Notes under the pieces: generated by a model
Told to the model about the DNA's origin: nothing
Database searches by the model: none
What the model saw: the letters and a program-made list of their open reading frames with translations, nothing else
From: Martelella alba
GTDB taxonomy: Bacteria > Pseudomonadota > Alphaproteobacteria > Rhizobiales > Rhizobiaceae
Length of the DNA: 64,000 bases
NCBI RefSeq assembly: GCF_006516955.1
Contig: NZ_VHLG01000001.1
Coordinates: forward strand, 186,001 to 250,000
Direction: 5' to 3'
Shown: positions 53,701 through 62,970 of the stretch, in pieces
Layout: the number at the start of each line of letters is the position of its first letter
Numbering within the stretch: the stretch's first letter is position 1
Made by a program: the position numbers and the translations under genes

Positions 53701-54261
53701 ATCCAGACGGACGCCATTTTCCGAACCGGGAACGAAAATATCGAGAATGCCGCCTCTGACAGCAAATTCGCCAACCTCCCGCACGGTCGGCACGCGCTCA
53801 AAACCGGCCTGTCCCAGCCGGTGGATGATCGTGTCCATCGAAATCACCTGACCGGCACGGGCCGAAAGGCCAAGCGTCTTGACGATCTCGGCCGGCGGCA
53901 GTTTCTGCAGCATGGCGTTGACGGTGACCAGCAGAATCATCGGATAGGGCTTCTGCCGCCGCATGGCGAGCGCCGAAAGCGTCGACAGCCGTTCCGCGGC
54001 CGTGGCAGAGCCCGGAGACACCCGGTCATAGGGCAGGCAGTCCCAGGCTGGCAGCCGCATCACCGGGATGTCCGGTGCGACGAAGGACAGCATCTGCTCG
54101 AAATCGGCGATCCGCTGCCCGTCTGACATGACAAAGGCGACGGCTTTTCCGGCGCGCGCCATTTCGGCCAGAACAAGCGGTTCAGTGCCCGGCACGGCAT
54201 TGGCAATAGTAACGGCCCCGGTCAGGCCATCGAGTTTTTTCGGGTTGAATCCGGCGATCAT
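50758..54261 (-). CDS. mfd: transcription-repair coupling factor
   Basis: 1167 residues, full length. It removes RNA polymerase stalled at DNA damage and recruits UvrA. Landmarks in order: UvrB-like N-terminal module, CarD-like RNA-polymerase-interacting domain (DLVIIGEQDILGDRL and GALVVHVEHGIGRFVGL), helicase Walker A CGDVGFGKTEVA, DEEQ motif IIDEEQHFGVKHKE, SATPIPRTLQLAMTGVRELS, and the TRG segment QLYQLRGRVGRSKIRAFA. It lies behind sdhE and divergent to recG, the common alphaproteobacterial order. Confidence 0.97.
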   Translation of the reverse strand: MIAGFNPKKLDGLTGAVTIANAVPGTEPLVLAEMARAGKAVAFVMSDGQRIADFEQMLSFVAPDIPVMRLPAWDCLPYDRVSPGSATAAERLSTLSALAMRRQKPYPMILLVTVNAMLQKLPPAEIVKTLGLSARAGQVISMDTIIHRLGQAGFERVPTVREVGEFAVRGGILDIFVPGSENGVRLDFFGDTLESIRAFDPASQRSTGTVTSLELNAMSEVALSDETISRFRKNYLSMFGAANRDDALYQAISEGRRYAGMEHWLPLFYENLETMFDYLDDFTLLCDHTAREAAAERYTLIRDYYSARSENLTGGSVGQAAPYKPVPPELAYLSDGQFGAGLDSRGSIRLSPFNEPSSLGKPVLSVEAHAGPRWAVKSDAPAAEGEPRVNVFEQAVKHIAEKRSDGAKVLITGWSEGSLDRLLQVLQEHGLERIKPVKALKDMKRLDKGEAASAVLNLEAGFATGDLVIIGEQDILGDRLIRKSKRRKRAADFISEVSGLEEGALVVHVEHGIGRFVGLRTIEAAGAPRDCLELHYADAAKLFLPVENIELLSRYGAEGTEALLDRLGGGAWQAKKARLKKRLLDMADQLIAIAAKRTTRSAPALTTTEGLYDEFAARFPYEETEDQFNAIESVREDLAAGRPMDRLVCGDVGFGKTEVALRAAFVAAMNGVQVAVVVPTTLLARQHYKTFAERFRGLPIKLAQASRLVSGKALAQTKKDLADGKLDVVVGTHALLGSSIKFANLGLLIIDEEQHFGVKHKERLKELKSDVHVLTLSATPIPRTLQLAMTGVRELSLITTPPVDRMAVRTFISPFDPLVIRETLMREHYRGGQSFYVCPRLADLAEVQDFLSENAPELKVAVAHGQMAAGELEDIMNAFYDGQYDVLLSTTIVESGLDVPTANTLIVHRADMFGLAQLYQLRGRVGRSKIRAFALFTLPVKKKLTDTAERRLKVLQSLDTLGAGFQLASHDLDIRGAGNLLGEEQSGHIKEVGFELYQQMLEEAVAEAKGDEDLGSADWSPQIALGTSVMIPEHYVPDINLRMGLYRRLGELSDARDIDAFGAEMIDRFGPMPEELQSLLKVVYIKSLCRIANVEKLDAGPKGVVVQFRNAEFPNPAGLVQLIASESVSTKIRADQSVYFNRDLPTPQKRLGQAAIIMSKLAKIAGA

Positions 54262-54272
54262 GTCGTGTCGTA

Positions 54273-54572
54273 TCAGACTTTCACCACCGGATCGAAATCC
54301 GGCTTGTAGGCTGCAATTTCTTGAAAGAGCGGGATCTGCAGATGTTCCGGCACGGGTCTCGCGCCATTGATCCAGTTGATCAGATCATTGTCCTCTTCGG
54401 CCATGATCATCTCGAAGAGATCGAGCGTCGCCTCGTCCATGGTCTCAAGCCGTTCTTCGGCAAACTGACCGAGGATCAGGTCCATCTCGCGGATGCCGCG
54501 ATGCCAGCAGCGAAAAAGCATGCGGCGGCGGCGCGGCTCGAGATCGGCACTGGTGCGTTTCAACCCTGTCAT
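54273..54572 (-). CDS. sdhE: FAD assembly factor SdhE
   Basis: 99 residues. The DUF339/SdhE signature is RRRMLFRCWHRGIREMDLILGQFA, with the RGxxE motif (RGIRE) needed for attaching FAD to succinate dehydrogenase, and NDLINWINGARPVPEHL downstream. ATG 54572 has GGAAGG eight bases before; TTG 54578 lies upstream in frame. It precedes mfd on the same strand with an 11-base gap. Confidence 0.92.
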   Translation of the reverse strand: MTGLKRTSADLEPRRRRMLFRCWHRGIREMDLILGQFAEERLETMDEATLDLFEMIMAEEDNDLINWINGARPVPEHLQIPLFQEIAAYKPDFDPVVKV

Positions 54573-54665
54573 GTTCAAAACCTTCCCTGTTGGAATTCTC
54601 TATATCGTCTCGTTTCGCGCTTGTCAGCCTTGTCAAAAGCGTCTTGTCAGTCCATTTGAATATCC

Positions 54666-56771
54666 ATGCGTCCGGCTTTGCTCGATCCACTCTTTGCGCC
54701 CGTCACCAGCCTCACCGGTATCGGGCCGAAACTCGCCAAGCTCATCGCCCGGCTCACCGGTCGCGAGGATGAGGACGATTGCCGTATCATCGACCTTCTG
54801 TTCCATGCCCCTTCCGGGGTGATTGACAGGCGCCTGCAGCCCGGCATTGCCTATCTGCCGGAGGGCGCGATCGTCACGGTGCGCGGTTTCGTCGACCGGC
54901 ATCAGCCCGCGCCTGCGCGCTCCAATGCGCCCTATCGCGTCTATATTCACGATGAAACCGGCGAACTTGCATTGACCTTTTTCCATTCCAAGGCCGATTG
55001 GCTGGAAAAAAGTCTTCCCGTTGGCGAAGAAGTGCTCGTCAGCGGCAAGGCGGAATGGTTCAACGGCCGCCCCTCCATGGTTCATCCCGACCATATGGTT
55101 CCCGCCGAAAAGGCCGACAGCCTGCCGGTGGTAGAACCGGTTTATCCGCTGACGGCCGGACTTTCGGCCAAGCTGCTCAATCGCGCGATCGAGGCGGCCC
55201 TGCCGCGCCTGCCGGATTTTCCCGAATGGATCGATCCGACCGTCGTCAAGCAGCAGGGCTTTCCGGTCATCCGGACCGCGATTGAAAGCCTGCACAATCC
55301 GCGCGATGAGACCGATATCGCCTTCGAAGCACCGGCGCGGCGCAGGCTCGCCTATGATGAATTTCTCGCCGGCCAGCTTTCGCTGGCGCTGGTTCGCCAG
55401 CGCATGCGCAAGATCCCCGGCCGCCCGGTGCACGCGAGCGGCGTGCTGTCGGGCCGGGTGCGCGCTGCCCTGCCCTTCGCGCTGACCGCCGGGCAGGAAG
55501 ATGCCATTACGGCCATTCTCGCCGATATGGGCAAGCCGGAGCGCATGCTGCGCATGCTGCAGGGTGATGTTGGCGCCGGCAAGACAGTGGTGGCGCTGAT
55601 GGCCATGCTGGCGGTTGTCGAAGATGGCGGTCAGGCGGTGATCATGGCCCCGACGGAAATTCTGGCGCGCCAGCATTTCGAAAGCATCTCCGCCCTTGCG
55701 GAAAAGGCCGGCGTCGGCGTGGCACTTCTGACCGGCAAGACCAAGGCGCGAGAACGCCGCGACATAGCCGAGCGCATGACAACCGGCGATGCAAAGATCG
55801 TCATCGGCACCCACGCATTGTTTCAGGACAATGTTGACTATGCCGATCTCAGGCTGGTGATCGTCGACGAACAGCATCGGTTCGGCGTCCATCAGCGCCT
55901 GAAACTTGCCGCCAAGGGGGCGTCTCCGCATCTTCTGGTGATGACGGCGACACCCATTCCGCGCACGCTGATGCTGGCAGCCTTCGGCGACATGGATGTG
56001 TCGAAATTGACCGAAAAACCGGCGGGTCGCAAACCCATCACAACGGTCACCATTCCCTCTGAACGCCTCGGCGATATTGTCCAGCGTCTGCGCGCTGCGA
56101 TTGCTGACGGAAAGAAAGCCTACTGGATCTGCCCGCTGGTGGAAGAATCCGAAGTCGTTGATCTAATCTCGGCGGAAGAACGTTTCCAGACACTTGCCAA
56201 GGCCTTCGGCGCCGAACATGTCGGGCTGATCCATGGCCGCATGGCGACGGCCGAGAAAGAGGTGGCGATGGAGGCCTTCAAGGCCGGACGAACGCGGCTT
56301 CTGGTGGCAACCACAGTGGTCGAGGTCGGCGTTGATGTGCCCGATGCCACGATCATGGTAATCGAACATGCCGAACGCTTCGGCCTTGCGCAATTGCACC
56401 AGCTGCGCGGCCGTGTCGGACGCGGCGACGAGGCCTCAACCTGCATTCTGCTCTACAAGGGCCCGCTGGGAGAGATCGGCAAGGCACGGCTGAAGATCAT
56501 GCGCGACAGCAATGATGGTTTCCGCATTGCCGAGGAAGATCTGAAACTGCGCGGCGAAGGCGAGCTGCTCGGCACACGCCAGTCCGGCATTCCGGGCTTT
56601 CGCTTTGCAAGCCTTGAGGCGCATGCCGATCTCCTGGAAATTGCGCGCAAGGATGCCGCCTATCTCGTCGGCAAGGATCCGCAGCTGACAGGCAGTCGCG
56701 GCGAGGCCCTGCGTGTGCTGCTGTATCTCTTCCGCCGCGATGAAGCGATCCGCTACCTCAATGCCGGATAG
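54666..56771 (+). CDS. recG: ATP-dependent DNA helicase RecG
   Basis: 701 residues. It remodels stalled replication forks and Holliday junctions. After the N-terminal wedge domain (VTVRGFVDRHQPAPARS) come Walker A QGDVGAGKTVVALMAM, DEQH motif IVDEQHRFGVHQR, TATPIPRTLMLAAFGDMDVS and QLHQLRGRVGRGDEASTCIL. It is divergent from sdhE-mfd, 93 bp apart, the usual alphaproteobacterial order of these repair genes. No ribosome-binding site is visible before the ATG. Confidence 0.96.
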   Translation: MRPALLDPLFAPVTSLTGIGPKLAKLIARLTGREDEDDCRIIDLLFHAPSGVIDRRLQPGIAYLPEGAIVTVRGFVDRHQPAPARSNAPYRVYIHDETGELALTFFHSKADWLEKSLPVGEEVLVSGKAEWFNGRPSMVHPDHMVPAEKADSLPVVEPVYPLTAGLSAKLLNRAIEAALPRLPDFPEWIDPTVVKQQGFPVIRTAIESLHNPRDETDIAFEAPARRRLAYDEFLAGQLSLALVRQRMRKIPGRPVHASGVLSGRVRAALPFALTAGQEDAITAILADMGKPERMLRMLQGDVGAGKTVVALMAMLAVVEDGGQAVIMAPTEILARQHFESISALAEKAGVGVALLTGKTKARERRDIAERMTTGDAKIVIGTHALFQDNVDYADLRLVIVDEQHRFGVHQRLKLAAKGASPHLLVMTATPIPRTLMLAAFGDMDVSKLTEKPAGRKPITTVTIPSERLGDIVQRLRAAIADGKKAYWICPLVEESEVVDLISAEERFQTLAKAFGAEHVGLIHGRMATAEKEVAMEAFKAGRTRLLVATTVVEVGVDVPDATIMVIEHAERFGLAQLHQLRGRVGRGDEASTCILLYKGPLGEIGKARLKIMRDSNDGFRIAEEDLKLRGEGELLGTRQSGIPGFRFASLEAHADLLEIARKDAAYLVGKDPQLTGSRGEALRVLLYLFRRDEAIRYLNAG

Positions 56772-57130
56772 GGCATCGCGTGCCAGCACGGATGCCGGCT
56801 TTTCGGCAATCCGATGCCCAAGGCGAGGGACAGGGAACACGACAGGTCGTTAACCGCCGGGCCGCCCTGCGTATGAGTTTATCGAATTTCAGCCGGCTCC
56901 GGTCCGGAAGCCAGTTTCCCGAGACATAAAGCGACGCGCCACGGCGTCCGATCGTCAACGCCAGTCAAAGCACGCGCTACAGCAAGAAGCTGTCAGCCCC
57001 GTTGAGCGATTGACGCGGAAATACACAACTGCCGCGACACATAACGAATTTAACAAACATAGAACACAATATAAATTGATATTTAACTTGTAATATTAAA
57101 TTTAAATTCACTAGACTCTAGTAAATTCAC
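56772..57130. other. gap between recG and the unknown gene; AT-rich promoter region
   Basis: About 360 bp. The first 240 bp have no gene. From about 57040 the sequence is strikingly AT-rich compared with the rest of the window, with palindromes AATTTAAATT (57099-57108) and ACTAGA-C-TCTAGT (57110-57122). TTGTAA (57088-57093) and TAGACT lie 18 bp apart, a possible promoter for the next gene. Confidence 0.6.
57110..57122. promoter_or_regulatory. perfect 13-bp palindrome before the unknown gene
   Basis: ACTAGACTCTAGT is a perfect inverted repeat with a single central base, nine bases before the GTG start, overlapping the suggested -10. It is a candidate operator of an unknown regulator. Confidence 0.45.
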
Positions 57131-58882
57131 GTGCAAAAAGCCGAAAATCGGTCGAACAAAGCTACATATACACAATCTTATATCAATATAAATCTGTCGG
57201 CCGACCAACCAGGAGCGATGAACGCATCGTCAGGGAAGGCTATGGGTATATCTTCGAAAATCGTCCGCCTGAAACTCGCCGCGACAAACTTCATAGAAAC
57301 GGCTCCGCAGAAGATCATTAATGGTGTCCGGCCGGGACAGAGGCCCGCAGCGAAAAAGGCCGCGTCAGATGCAAGGAATGGCGCATGCCCTGACGAGAAC
57401 ATTCGGGCGCTTCTCGGCGCCAGTATTTCGCCGAAGACAGCCGAGCTATATCGCAAGCAGGTTCAGGTCGACGGTGTCGGCAAAATCCGGTCGCTGGCAC
57501 AAAACAAGCTGAGCAAACGCGATATTGAAGTCTTGGTGAATAGCCGCATTCGGCCGCTCAGCGAAACACCGTCCGTTCAGCAATACAAGATGCTGACTCC
57601 GGGCGAAGCGCTTGTAGACCTGGCCGCCGTGTTGGGCACAAGCGCAGATCATTCGCAACAGAAAAGCGATACAGAGCAGGCCATCAAGACTATGTGGCTC
57701 GATGGCACTGCCGGGCGTGAGGCCATTCCCAGCCTCGCCGCACAGGCAAAGCAGACCCTGGGCGAGAATGATCAAAGCCTTTCCCCCAAGATTGACAGGG
57801 TCGTGCAGAACCTGGAGCCGGGCTTCTTCCAGACGCGACGGAATGACGGCTATTATTCGCGCCTTTTCGACACGGAACTTGCCAGATACATCGTCGACAA
57901 CCCCAGCGATGGCGTACTGAAGACACGCGATCGGGTCGCCGCCTATCTGCATGAACGGCTGGATGAGCTGAGCGAGCCCGAAAGAAACGAATTGTGCCTC
58001 GGCGTCGCAAGCATGATGCTAGCAGATCCGCCTTCATGGCGTGCCAACATTGACAGCGCAGCTGCCTTTCTGAGAGAGCCGAACCCAACGACATTAAAAA
58101 ACATGATAGACGATCGGGGACAGTATTCCGTCCCGCTTGTTTTGCATATCGCCGTCAAAGTTATGGCCAATAAATATGTCGATACGAAGGAAATCAAGGC
58201 GGCGACCAAAGCATACATAGAGGACATCCTTCCACAAAGGGAGCTGCGGCATTCCACGGTGACACTTCCGTCAAAGCAGGCGGCCAACCCACCGGGTGTC
58301 GGGAACAAAGCAGGCAAGGCGGCCCGCGGCAAAGCAGGCGATCAGGGTGTGAATAAAGATGCCGTCATTGGTTTCCCCTCTTCTGTTCACGGGTTCAGAC
58401 GGACAGGCATCCGCCTAGCCTATCAGGAGGACCGGCAGGAAAAGCCTGAAAGTCCGATCGGCTATGGTCAACGCCCGTTGGATCGAAGAATTCTTCAGCC
58501 GGCAGACACAGGCCTGTCCCCCCACGATGCCGTCGCCCTCACGCATGAAAGGCCGACAGCAGAGGGAATGTCAGGGTCTTCCAACCTGTTGGAGTTTGCC
58601 TTCAGAATGTTTAAGGAAAAAGATCCGACCTTCCCCGTCGACGAGGCGCGGCTTGCGACGGCCGCTTGGCTTACCTATAGTGGCGGGCATTCATTCAATG
58701 AAGCCTATTCGGTTTTCAATTCCCTGAAACCGGAAACATTTTCTCCGATCTCCTACAATCGCCTCGCTGAGACCAGCGACCTTGCAGCACGGGCCGTAGA
58801 CCACGCCTATCAGCAGATTGTCGAAAGGTCGCAGGAGCTGGCTGGCCTCGAACACAGCGCCGATAGCAGGTCGAGACATTAA
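57131..58882 (+). CDS. large unrecognised protein (583 codons); possible transferred gene or secreted effector
   Basis: I recognise no domain. The N-terminal 30 residues are polar and rich in Ser, Thr, Asn and Gln (SNKATYTQSYININ), then a basic, Ala/Lys-rich stretch to about 85; the middle (about 90-360) looks helical and charged; residues 375-440 are low-complexity; a compact-looking C-terminal part (LLEFAFRMFKEKDPTFPVDEARLATAAW) ends in basic residues SRSRH. There is no signal peptide, membrane segment or Cys-rich motif. Starts are uncertain: GTG 57131, ATG 57218 (GGAG too close) or ATG 57242. Placement between recG and glmS, and the AT-rich upstream region, suggest acquisition by transfer. 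A polar N-end and basic C-end fit secretion signals only loosely. Confidence 0.7.
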   Translation: MQKAENRSNKATYTQSYININLSADQPGAMNASSGKAMGISSKIVRLKLAATNFIETAPQKIINGVRPGQRPAAKKAASDARNGACPDENIRALLGASISPKTAELYRKQVQVDGVGKIRSLAQNKLSKRDIEVLVNSRIRPLSETPSVQQYKMLTPGEALVDLAAVLGTSADHSQQKSDTEQAIKTMWLDGTAGREAIPSLAAQAKQTLGENDQSLSPKIDRVVQNLEPGFFQTRRNDGYYSRLFDTELARYIVDNPSDGVLKTRDRVAAYLHERLDELSEPERNELCLGVASMMLADPPSWRANIDSAAAFLREPNPTTLKNMIDDRGQYSVPLVLHIAVKVMANKYVDTKEIKAATKAYIEDILPQRELRHSTVTLPSKQAANPPGVGNKAGKAARGKAGDQGVNKDAVIGFPSSVHGFRRTGIRLAYQEDRQEKPESPIGYGQRPLDRRILQPADTGLSPHDAVALTHERPTAEGMSGSSNLLEFAFRMFKEKDPTFPVDEARLATAAWLTYSGGHSFNEAYSVFNSLKPETFSPISYNRLAETSDLAARAVDHAYQQIVERSQELAGLEHSADSRSRH

Positions 58883-58990
58883 AGCACCATGCGTCCATTT
58901 GGACACTCAAACCTGTTGAGCCAGGGCAACCGATCTTAACCGCCCGATGCTCCAAGGCCTTTCCGCCTCGCGCTGAAATGTCAGAGCCAT

Positions 58991-59491
58991 CTAGATTTCG
59001 CCAAAAAACGCCTTGTGAAAGGCAACCTCGCCTTTGGGGAGCTCGCCCTCAAAGGGAAGCGCCAGCAGGTTTTCCGCCGGAACGCCCATATGGGTGATCT
59101 GCGGTTCGGCGCGAAAGCCGAAACGCTGATAGAAGCCCGGATCACCGACAAGGATCGCGCCATTGGCACCCGTGTCGCGCAACAACTCCAGCCCACCAAG
59201 CATCAGCGCCGTTCCGATACCCTTGCCTTGATAGTCGGGATGGACGGCAAGCGGGCCGACGCCGTACCAGCCTTCCGTTCTGTCCGCAAAGCCGACCGGC
59301 GAAAAGGCGACGTGGCCGACCGGCATATCATATTCCTCAGCCACCAGCGCCAGAGAGAGCGCACCTGCCTTGCGCAGCCGCTTGATGATGGCCGGCTCGC
59401 TGCCATCACTGTGGGGATGGCCGTAAAATGCCTTGGCGACAAGCGGATAGATCGCGTCGACATCCTCGGCACGCTCGCGGCGTATGATCAT
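58991..59491 (-). CDS. GNAT-family N-acetyltransferase, YhbS-like
   Basis: 166 residues. MIIRRERAEDVDAIYPLVAKAF at the start and the acetyl-CoA motif LAVHPDYQGKGIGTALMLGGLELLRD define a GNAT protein. GAILVGDPGFYQRFGFRAEPQITHMG is the YhbS-type pattern. The substrate is unknown. GGGAGG lies eight bases before ATG 59491; a TTG at 59509 is in frame. It lies just behind glmS on the same strand. Confidence 0.88.
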   Translation of the reverse strand: MIIRRERAEDVDAIYPLVAKAFYGHPHSDGSEPAIIKRLRKAGALSLALVAEEYDMPVGHVAFSPVGFADRTEGWYGVGPLAVHPDYQGKGIGTALMLGGLELLRDTGANGAILVGDPGFYQRFGFRAEPQITHMGVPAENLLALPFEGELPKGEVAFHKAFFGEI

Positions 59492-59565
59492 CACTCCATC
59501 CTCCCTCAATGCTGCGGCACAGTATCAAGCCTCCCGCAGGCACGCTGCCCTGTCTCTGACGATTG

Positions 59566-61392
59566 TCATTCCACAGTAACAGATTTGGCGAGGTTACGCG
59601 GCTGATCCACATCCGTTCCCATGAAAACGGCGGTGTGATAGGCCAAAAGCTGGATCGGCAGCGAAAATACCATCGGCGTGATGAATTCCGGCATATCCGG
59701 CAGGATGATGGTTTCCATCGTCGGCAGGGTCGAGGCTTTCGCACCGCTCTCATCGGTGATGAAGATGATTTTTCCGCCGCGCGCTGCAACCTCCTGCATG
59801 TTCGACACGGTCTTCTCAAAGAAGCGGTCATGCGGTGCGATCACGATCACCGGCATGTTTTCATCGATCAGTGCAATCGGCCCATGCTTCAGCTCGCCAG
59901 CGGCATAGCCCTCGGCGTGGATATAGGTGATCTCCTTCAGCTTCAGCGCGCCTTCAAGCGCCAGCGGATAGGACGTGCCTCGCCCGAGATAAAGCACATG
60001 ACGGAAGCGCGACAGATCCCGCGCCAGACGCTCCATCTGCGGCTGGATCTGGTGCAGAACGCGGTTCATCAGCCGCGGCATTTCCGACAATTCCTGCACG
60101 AGACGCTTTTCGTCTGTCTCGCTCAGCGTGCCACGTTCACGCCCGGCCCTGAGCGCCAGCGTCGCCATCAGCGCCAGCTGGCATGTGAAGGCCTTGGTTG
60201 ATGCCACACAGATTTCCGGACCCGCCAGGATCGGGAAGACAGCATCGGATTCGCGCGCGATCGTTGACCCGGTGACATTGACCAGTGCGCCGGTCTTCAG
60301 CCCCTCGCCCTTGCAATAGCGCAGCGAAGCCAGCGTGTCGGCGGTTTCGCCCGACTGCGAGATGAACAGCGCCACCTGATCAGGGCGAAGCGGCAATTCG
60401 CGGTAGCGGAATTCTGACGCAACATCGATCTCGACCGGCAGGCGTGCATAGCGCTCGATCCAGTATTTGCCGATCAGGCCGGAGAGATAAGCCGTTCCGC
60501 AGGCGGCGATGGCAAGGCCCGAGACATTCGAAAAGTCGATGCCCGTATCGCTCATGGCGACCGTGCCATGGGCGAAATCGCAATAGTGACCCAGCGTATG
60601 GGAAATCACATCCGGCTGGTCGAAGATCTCCTTCTCCATGAAATGCCGGTGATTGCCCTTGTCGACCAGCATGGCGGCGAGTTGCAGCGGCTGGCGTGGC
60701 CGATGGACGGTCTGGCCATCGAAGGTGACGAAGGTAATGTCATCGCGGTCGACAATCGCCAGATCGCCGTCTTCCAGATAGGAAATGCCCTCAGCGAAGG
60801 GCGCCAACGCGATCGCATCCGATCCCACATACATTTCGCCATGACCGTAGCCGACGGCAAGCGGCGGCCCGAAACGTGCGGCATAAAGCCGTTCCGGCTC
60901 CTCAGAGAACAGAATCACCAGCGCAAACGCCCCGGTCACCCGCTTCAGCATGGCAAGAACCGCATCAGGCGGAGCCATGCCGGCCTCAAGGTTCTGCCGA
61001 ACCAGCTGAGCGACGATCTCGGTGTCGGTTTCACTTTCAAAGGTGACGCCGGACGCCTGAAGCTCTGCCTTCAGCTCGGCGAAATTCTCGATGATTCCGT
61101 TGTGGACGATGGCGACCCGTCCGGCGATATGCGGATGGGCATTGGCTTCATTCGGCACGCCATGGGTCGCCCAGCGGGTATGGGCAATGCCGGTCAGCCC
61201 GTCAACCGGGCTCTCGCGCAACACATCACGCAGATTATCAAGCTTGCCGGGCGCGCGGCGGCGGCTGATCCCGCCATTTTCGATCACCGCAACACCAGCC
61301 GAATCATAGCCGCGATATTCCAACCGCTTCAGAGCATCGACCAGCCGCTCCGTGACATTTTCCGAGCCGACAATTCCAACGATACCGCACAT
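59566..61392 (-). CDS. glmS: glucosamine-6-phosphate synthase (glutamine-hydrolysing)
   Basis: 608 residues. It makes glucosamine 6-phosphate from fructose 6-phosphate and glutamine, feeding peptidoglycan and lipopolysaccharide. The Cys2 nucleophile follows in MCGIVGIVGSENVTERL; the glutaminase half ends about 240, then two SIS domains (FISQSGETADTLASLRYCK and YLGRGTSYPLALEGALKLKE), and the C-end PRNLAKSVTVE is canonical. AGGAG precedes the ATG. The 12-bp gap to glmU leaves no room for a glmS ribozyme, so control differs from that of Firmicutes. Confidence 0.97.
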   Translation of the reverse strand: MCGIVGIVGSENVTERLVDALKRLEYRGYDSAGVAVIENGGISRRRAPGKLDNLRDVLRESPVDGLTGIAHTRWATHGVPNEANAHPHIAGRVAIVHNGIIENFAELKAELQASGVTFESETDTEIVAQLVRQNLEAGMAPPDAVLAMLKRVTGAFALVILFSEEPERLYAARFGPPLAVGYGHGEMYVGSDAIALAPFAEGISYLEDGDLAIVDRDDITFVTFDGQTVHRPRQPLQLAAMLVDKGNHRHFMEKEIFDQPDVISHTLGHYCDFAHGTVAMSDTGIDFSNVSGLAIAACGTAYLSGLIGKYWIERYARLPVEIDVASEFRYRELPLRPDQVALFISQSGETADTLASLRYCKGEGLKTGALVNVTGSTIARESDAVFPILAGPEICVASTKAFTCQLALMATLALRAGRERGTLSETDEKRLVQELSEMPRLMNRVLHQIQPQMERLARDLSRFRHVLYLGRGTSYPLALEGALKLKEITYIHAEGYAAGELKHGPIALIDENMPVIVIAPHDRFFEKTVSNMQEVAARGGKIIFITDESGAKASTLPTMETIILPDMPEFITPMVFSLPIQLLAYHTAVFMGTDVDQPRNLAKSVTVE

Positions 61393-61404
61393 ATGATCGC
61401 TCCT

Positions 61405-62769
61405 TCAGCCCTTGTTCTTCGTCCGTTCAGCCTTCAACGCGCGGGTGCGTGCGCGGATCACTTCTGCACGGCCGTCCTTCACCGTCTGGCGCGCGCGACC
61501 GAAGGCAAGTGCATTTTCCGGCACATCTTCGGTGATCACACTGCCGGAGCCGACATAGCTTTTCGCACCGACAGAGACCGGGGCCACAAGCGCGGTATTC
61601 GATCCTATGAAAGCGCCCTCGCCGATGACCGTGCGCCATTTATTGACGCCATCATAATTGCAGGTGATCGTGCCAGCGCCGATATTCACATCTGCGCCGA
61701 TATCCGCGTCACCGATATAGCTCAGGTGATTGACCTTGGCGCCGACACCGAGCGTTGCATTCTTCACTTCACAGAAATTGCCGACCTTGGACTTCTCACC
61801 CGTCACGGCGCCCGGACGCAGCCGTGCAAAGGGCCCGATGGCACTTGCCGCGGCAACCGTCGCGCCTTCGATATGGCTGAACGCATGGATGACAACATCT
61901 CCGGCAATCTTCGCTCCCGGCCCGAAAACGACATTGGGTTCAATCACCGTGTCCGCGCCAATCTCCGTGTCATAGGCTAGAAACACCGTTTCCGGTGCGA
62001 TCATCGTCACGCCGGAAAGCATCAGCTCTTCGCGACGGCGCTGCTGCCAGAGCCGCTCCAGCACCGCAAGTTCGGCCCGGTTGTTACAGCCTGCCACCTC
62101 GTCGACATCAGCCATGACAACGGTGGCGCGGCCGCCTTCGGCCAGCATCACTTCCACGATGTCGGTCAGATAGAATTCGCCCTTGGCATTGTCGTTGCCG
62201 ATCGCATCCAGAAGCGCCAGTGCCCGGCGGCCATTGATCGCCATCAGCCCGCTGTTGCAGCTCGTCACCTCGCGCTCGGCATCGCTGGCATCCTTTTCCT
62301 CGCGGATGGCGTAAAGCGCACCGTCACGGGTCAGAAGCCGGCCGTAACCGGTCGGACGATCCGTCTCAAAACCAATCACCACCACATCATTGCCCTCGGC
62401 CAGCTTTTCACGCGCGGCAGCGAGCGTCGCTGTCGTGATCAGCGGCGTATCGCCATAGGTGACCAGCAGGTCATCATAGCCGCGGGCAATCGCCGCACGC
62501 GCCGAAAGAACGGCATGCGCCGTCCCCAGCCGCTCCGTCTGCTCGAAGGTTTCAAGCGCCACGCCCGGCAACCGGCAGGCCGCCTCCACCATCGCGCCAT
62601 CACGTCCGACCACCAGGGCGATATCGTCAACGCCGGCACCTGCGACACTGGCAACCGCATGCGCGGCCATTGGCCGGCCTGCGATTTCATGCAGCATCTT
62701 GGTTTTGGCGGATTTCATCCGGGTTCCGTCGCCTGCGGCGAGGACAATGGCGAGACTGGTGCGGGACAT
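61405..62769 (-). CDS. glmU: bifunctional GlcNAc-1-P uridyltransferase / GlcN-1-P acetyltransferase
   Basis: 454 residues. The N-terminal nucleotidyltransferase starts [29 protein letters not shown]; the C-terminal left-handed beta-helix acetyltransferase contains hexapeptide repeats ([21 protein letters not shown] onward). It makes UDP-GlcNAc for cell-wall and LPS synthesis. GGAGG precedes the ATG. It leads the glmU-glmS pair, so both steps to UDP-GlcNAc are transcribed together. Confidence 0.97.
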   Translation of the reverse strand: MSRTSLAIVLAAGDGTRMKSAKTKMLHEIAGRPMAAHAVASVAGAGVDDIALVVGRDGAMVEAACRLPGVALETFEQTERLGTAHAVLSARAAIARGYDDLLVTYGDTPLITTATLAAAREKLAEGNDVVVIGFETDRPTGYGRLLTRDGALYAIREEKDASDAEREVTSCNSGLMAINGRRALALLDAIGNDNAKGEFYLTDIVEVMLAEGGRATVVMADVDEVAGCNNRAELAVLERLWQQRRREELMLSGVTMIAPETVFLAYDTEIGADTVIEPNVVFGPGAKIAGDVVIHAFSHIEGATVAAASAIGPFARLRPGAVTGEKSKVGNFCEVKNATLGVGAKVNHLSYIGDADIGADVNIGAGTITCNYDGVNKWRTVIGEGAFIGSNTALVAPVSVGAKSYVGSGSVITEDVPENALAFGRARQTVKDGRAEVIRARTRALKAERTKNKG

Positions 62770-62950
62770 GGGGCCTCCGATATTTCAACGGACCTGCTTT
62801 TAGCCCAATATGCGCTGCGACCTATTCAAAAAATGTGAAGATGCGTCACGAATACCAGTGAAACGCTGGCGAGGAATCGGGAACATTCGTTGTTGAGTCA
62901 TAATTATAATTAAAATCAGTTACTTAGCAACACATATTCAGAAATGAAAA

Positions 62951-62970
62951 GAGGCGCCCGAAGGCGCCTC
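62951..62970 (-). terminator. terminator hairpin, left of repeat copy 2
   Basis: GAGGCGCC and GGCGCCTC pair around a CGAA loop. On the minus strand it is followed by TTTTC, so this is the T-tailed (functional) copy for the BMP gene. The identical 20-base hairpin recurs on the other side of the repeat at 63175-63194. Confidence 0.8.

Noticed and set aside
54633-55931. 432-codon minus-strand frame opposite recG
   Set aside because: Antisense shadow; recG is intact and the frame has no family-like content.
61393-61404. Possibility of a glmS ribozyme before glmS
   Set aside because: Only 12 bp lie between glmU and glmS, too short for the ribozyme.
60568-61980. 470-codon plus-strand frame spanning the glmS/glmU junction
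   Set aside because: Antisense shadow crossing two real genes.
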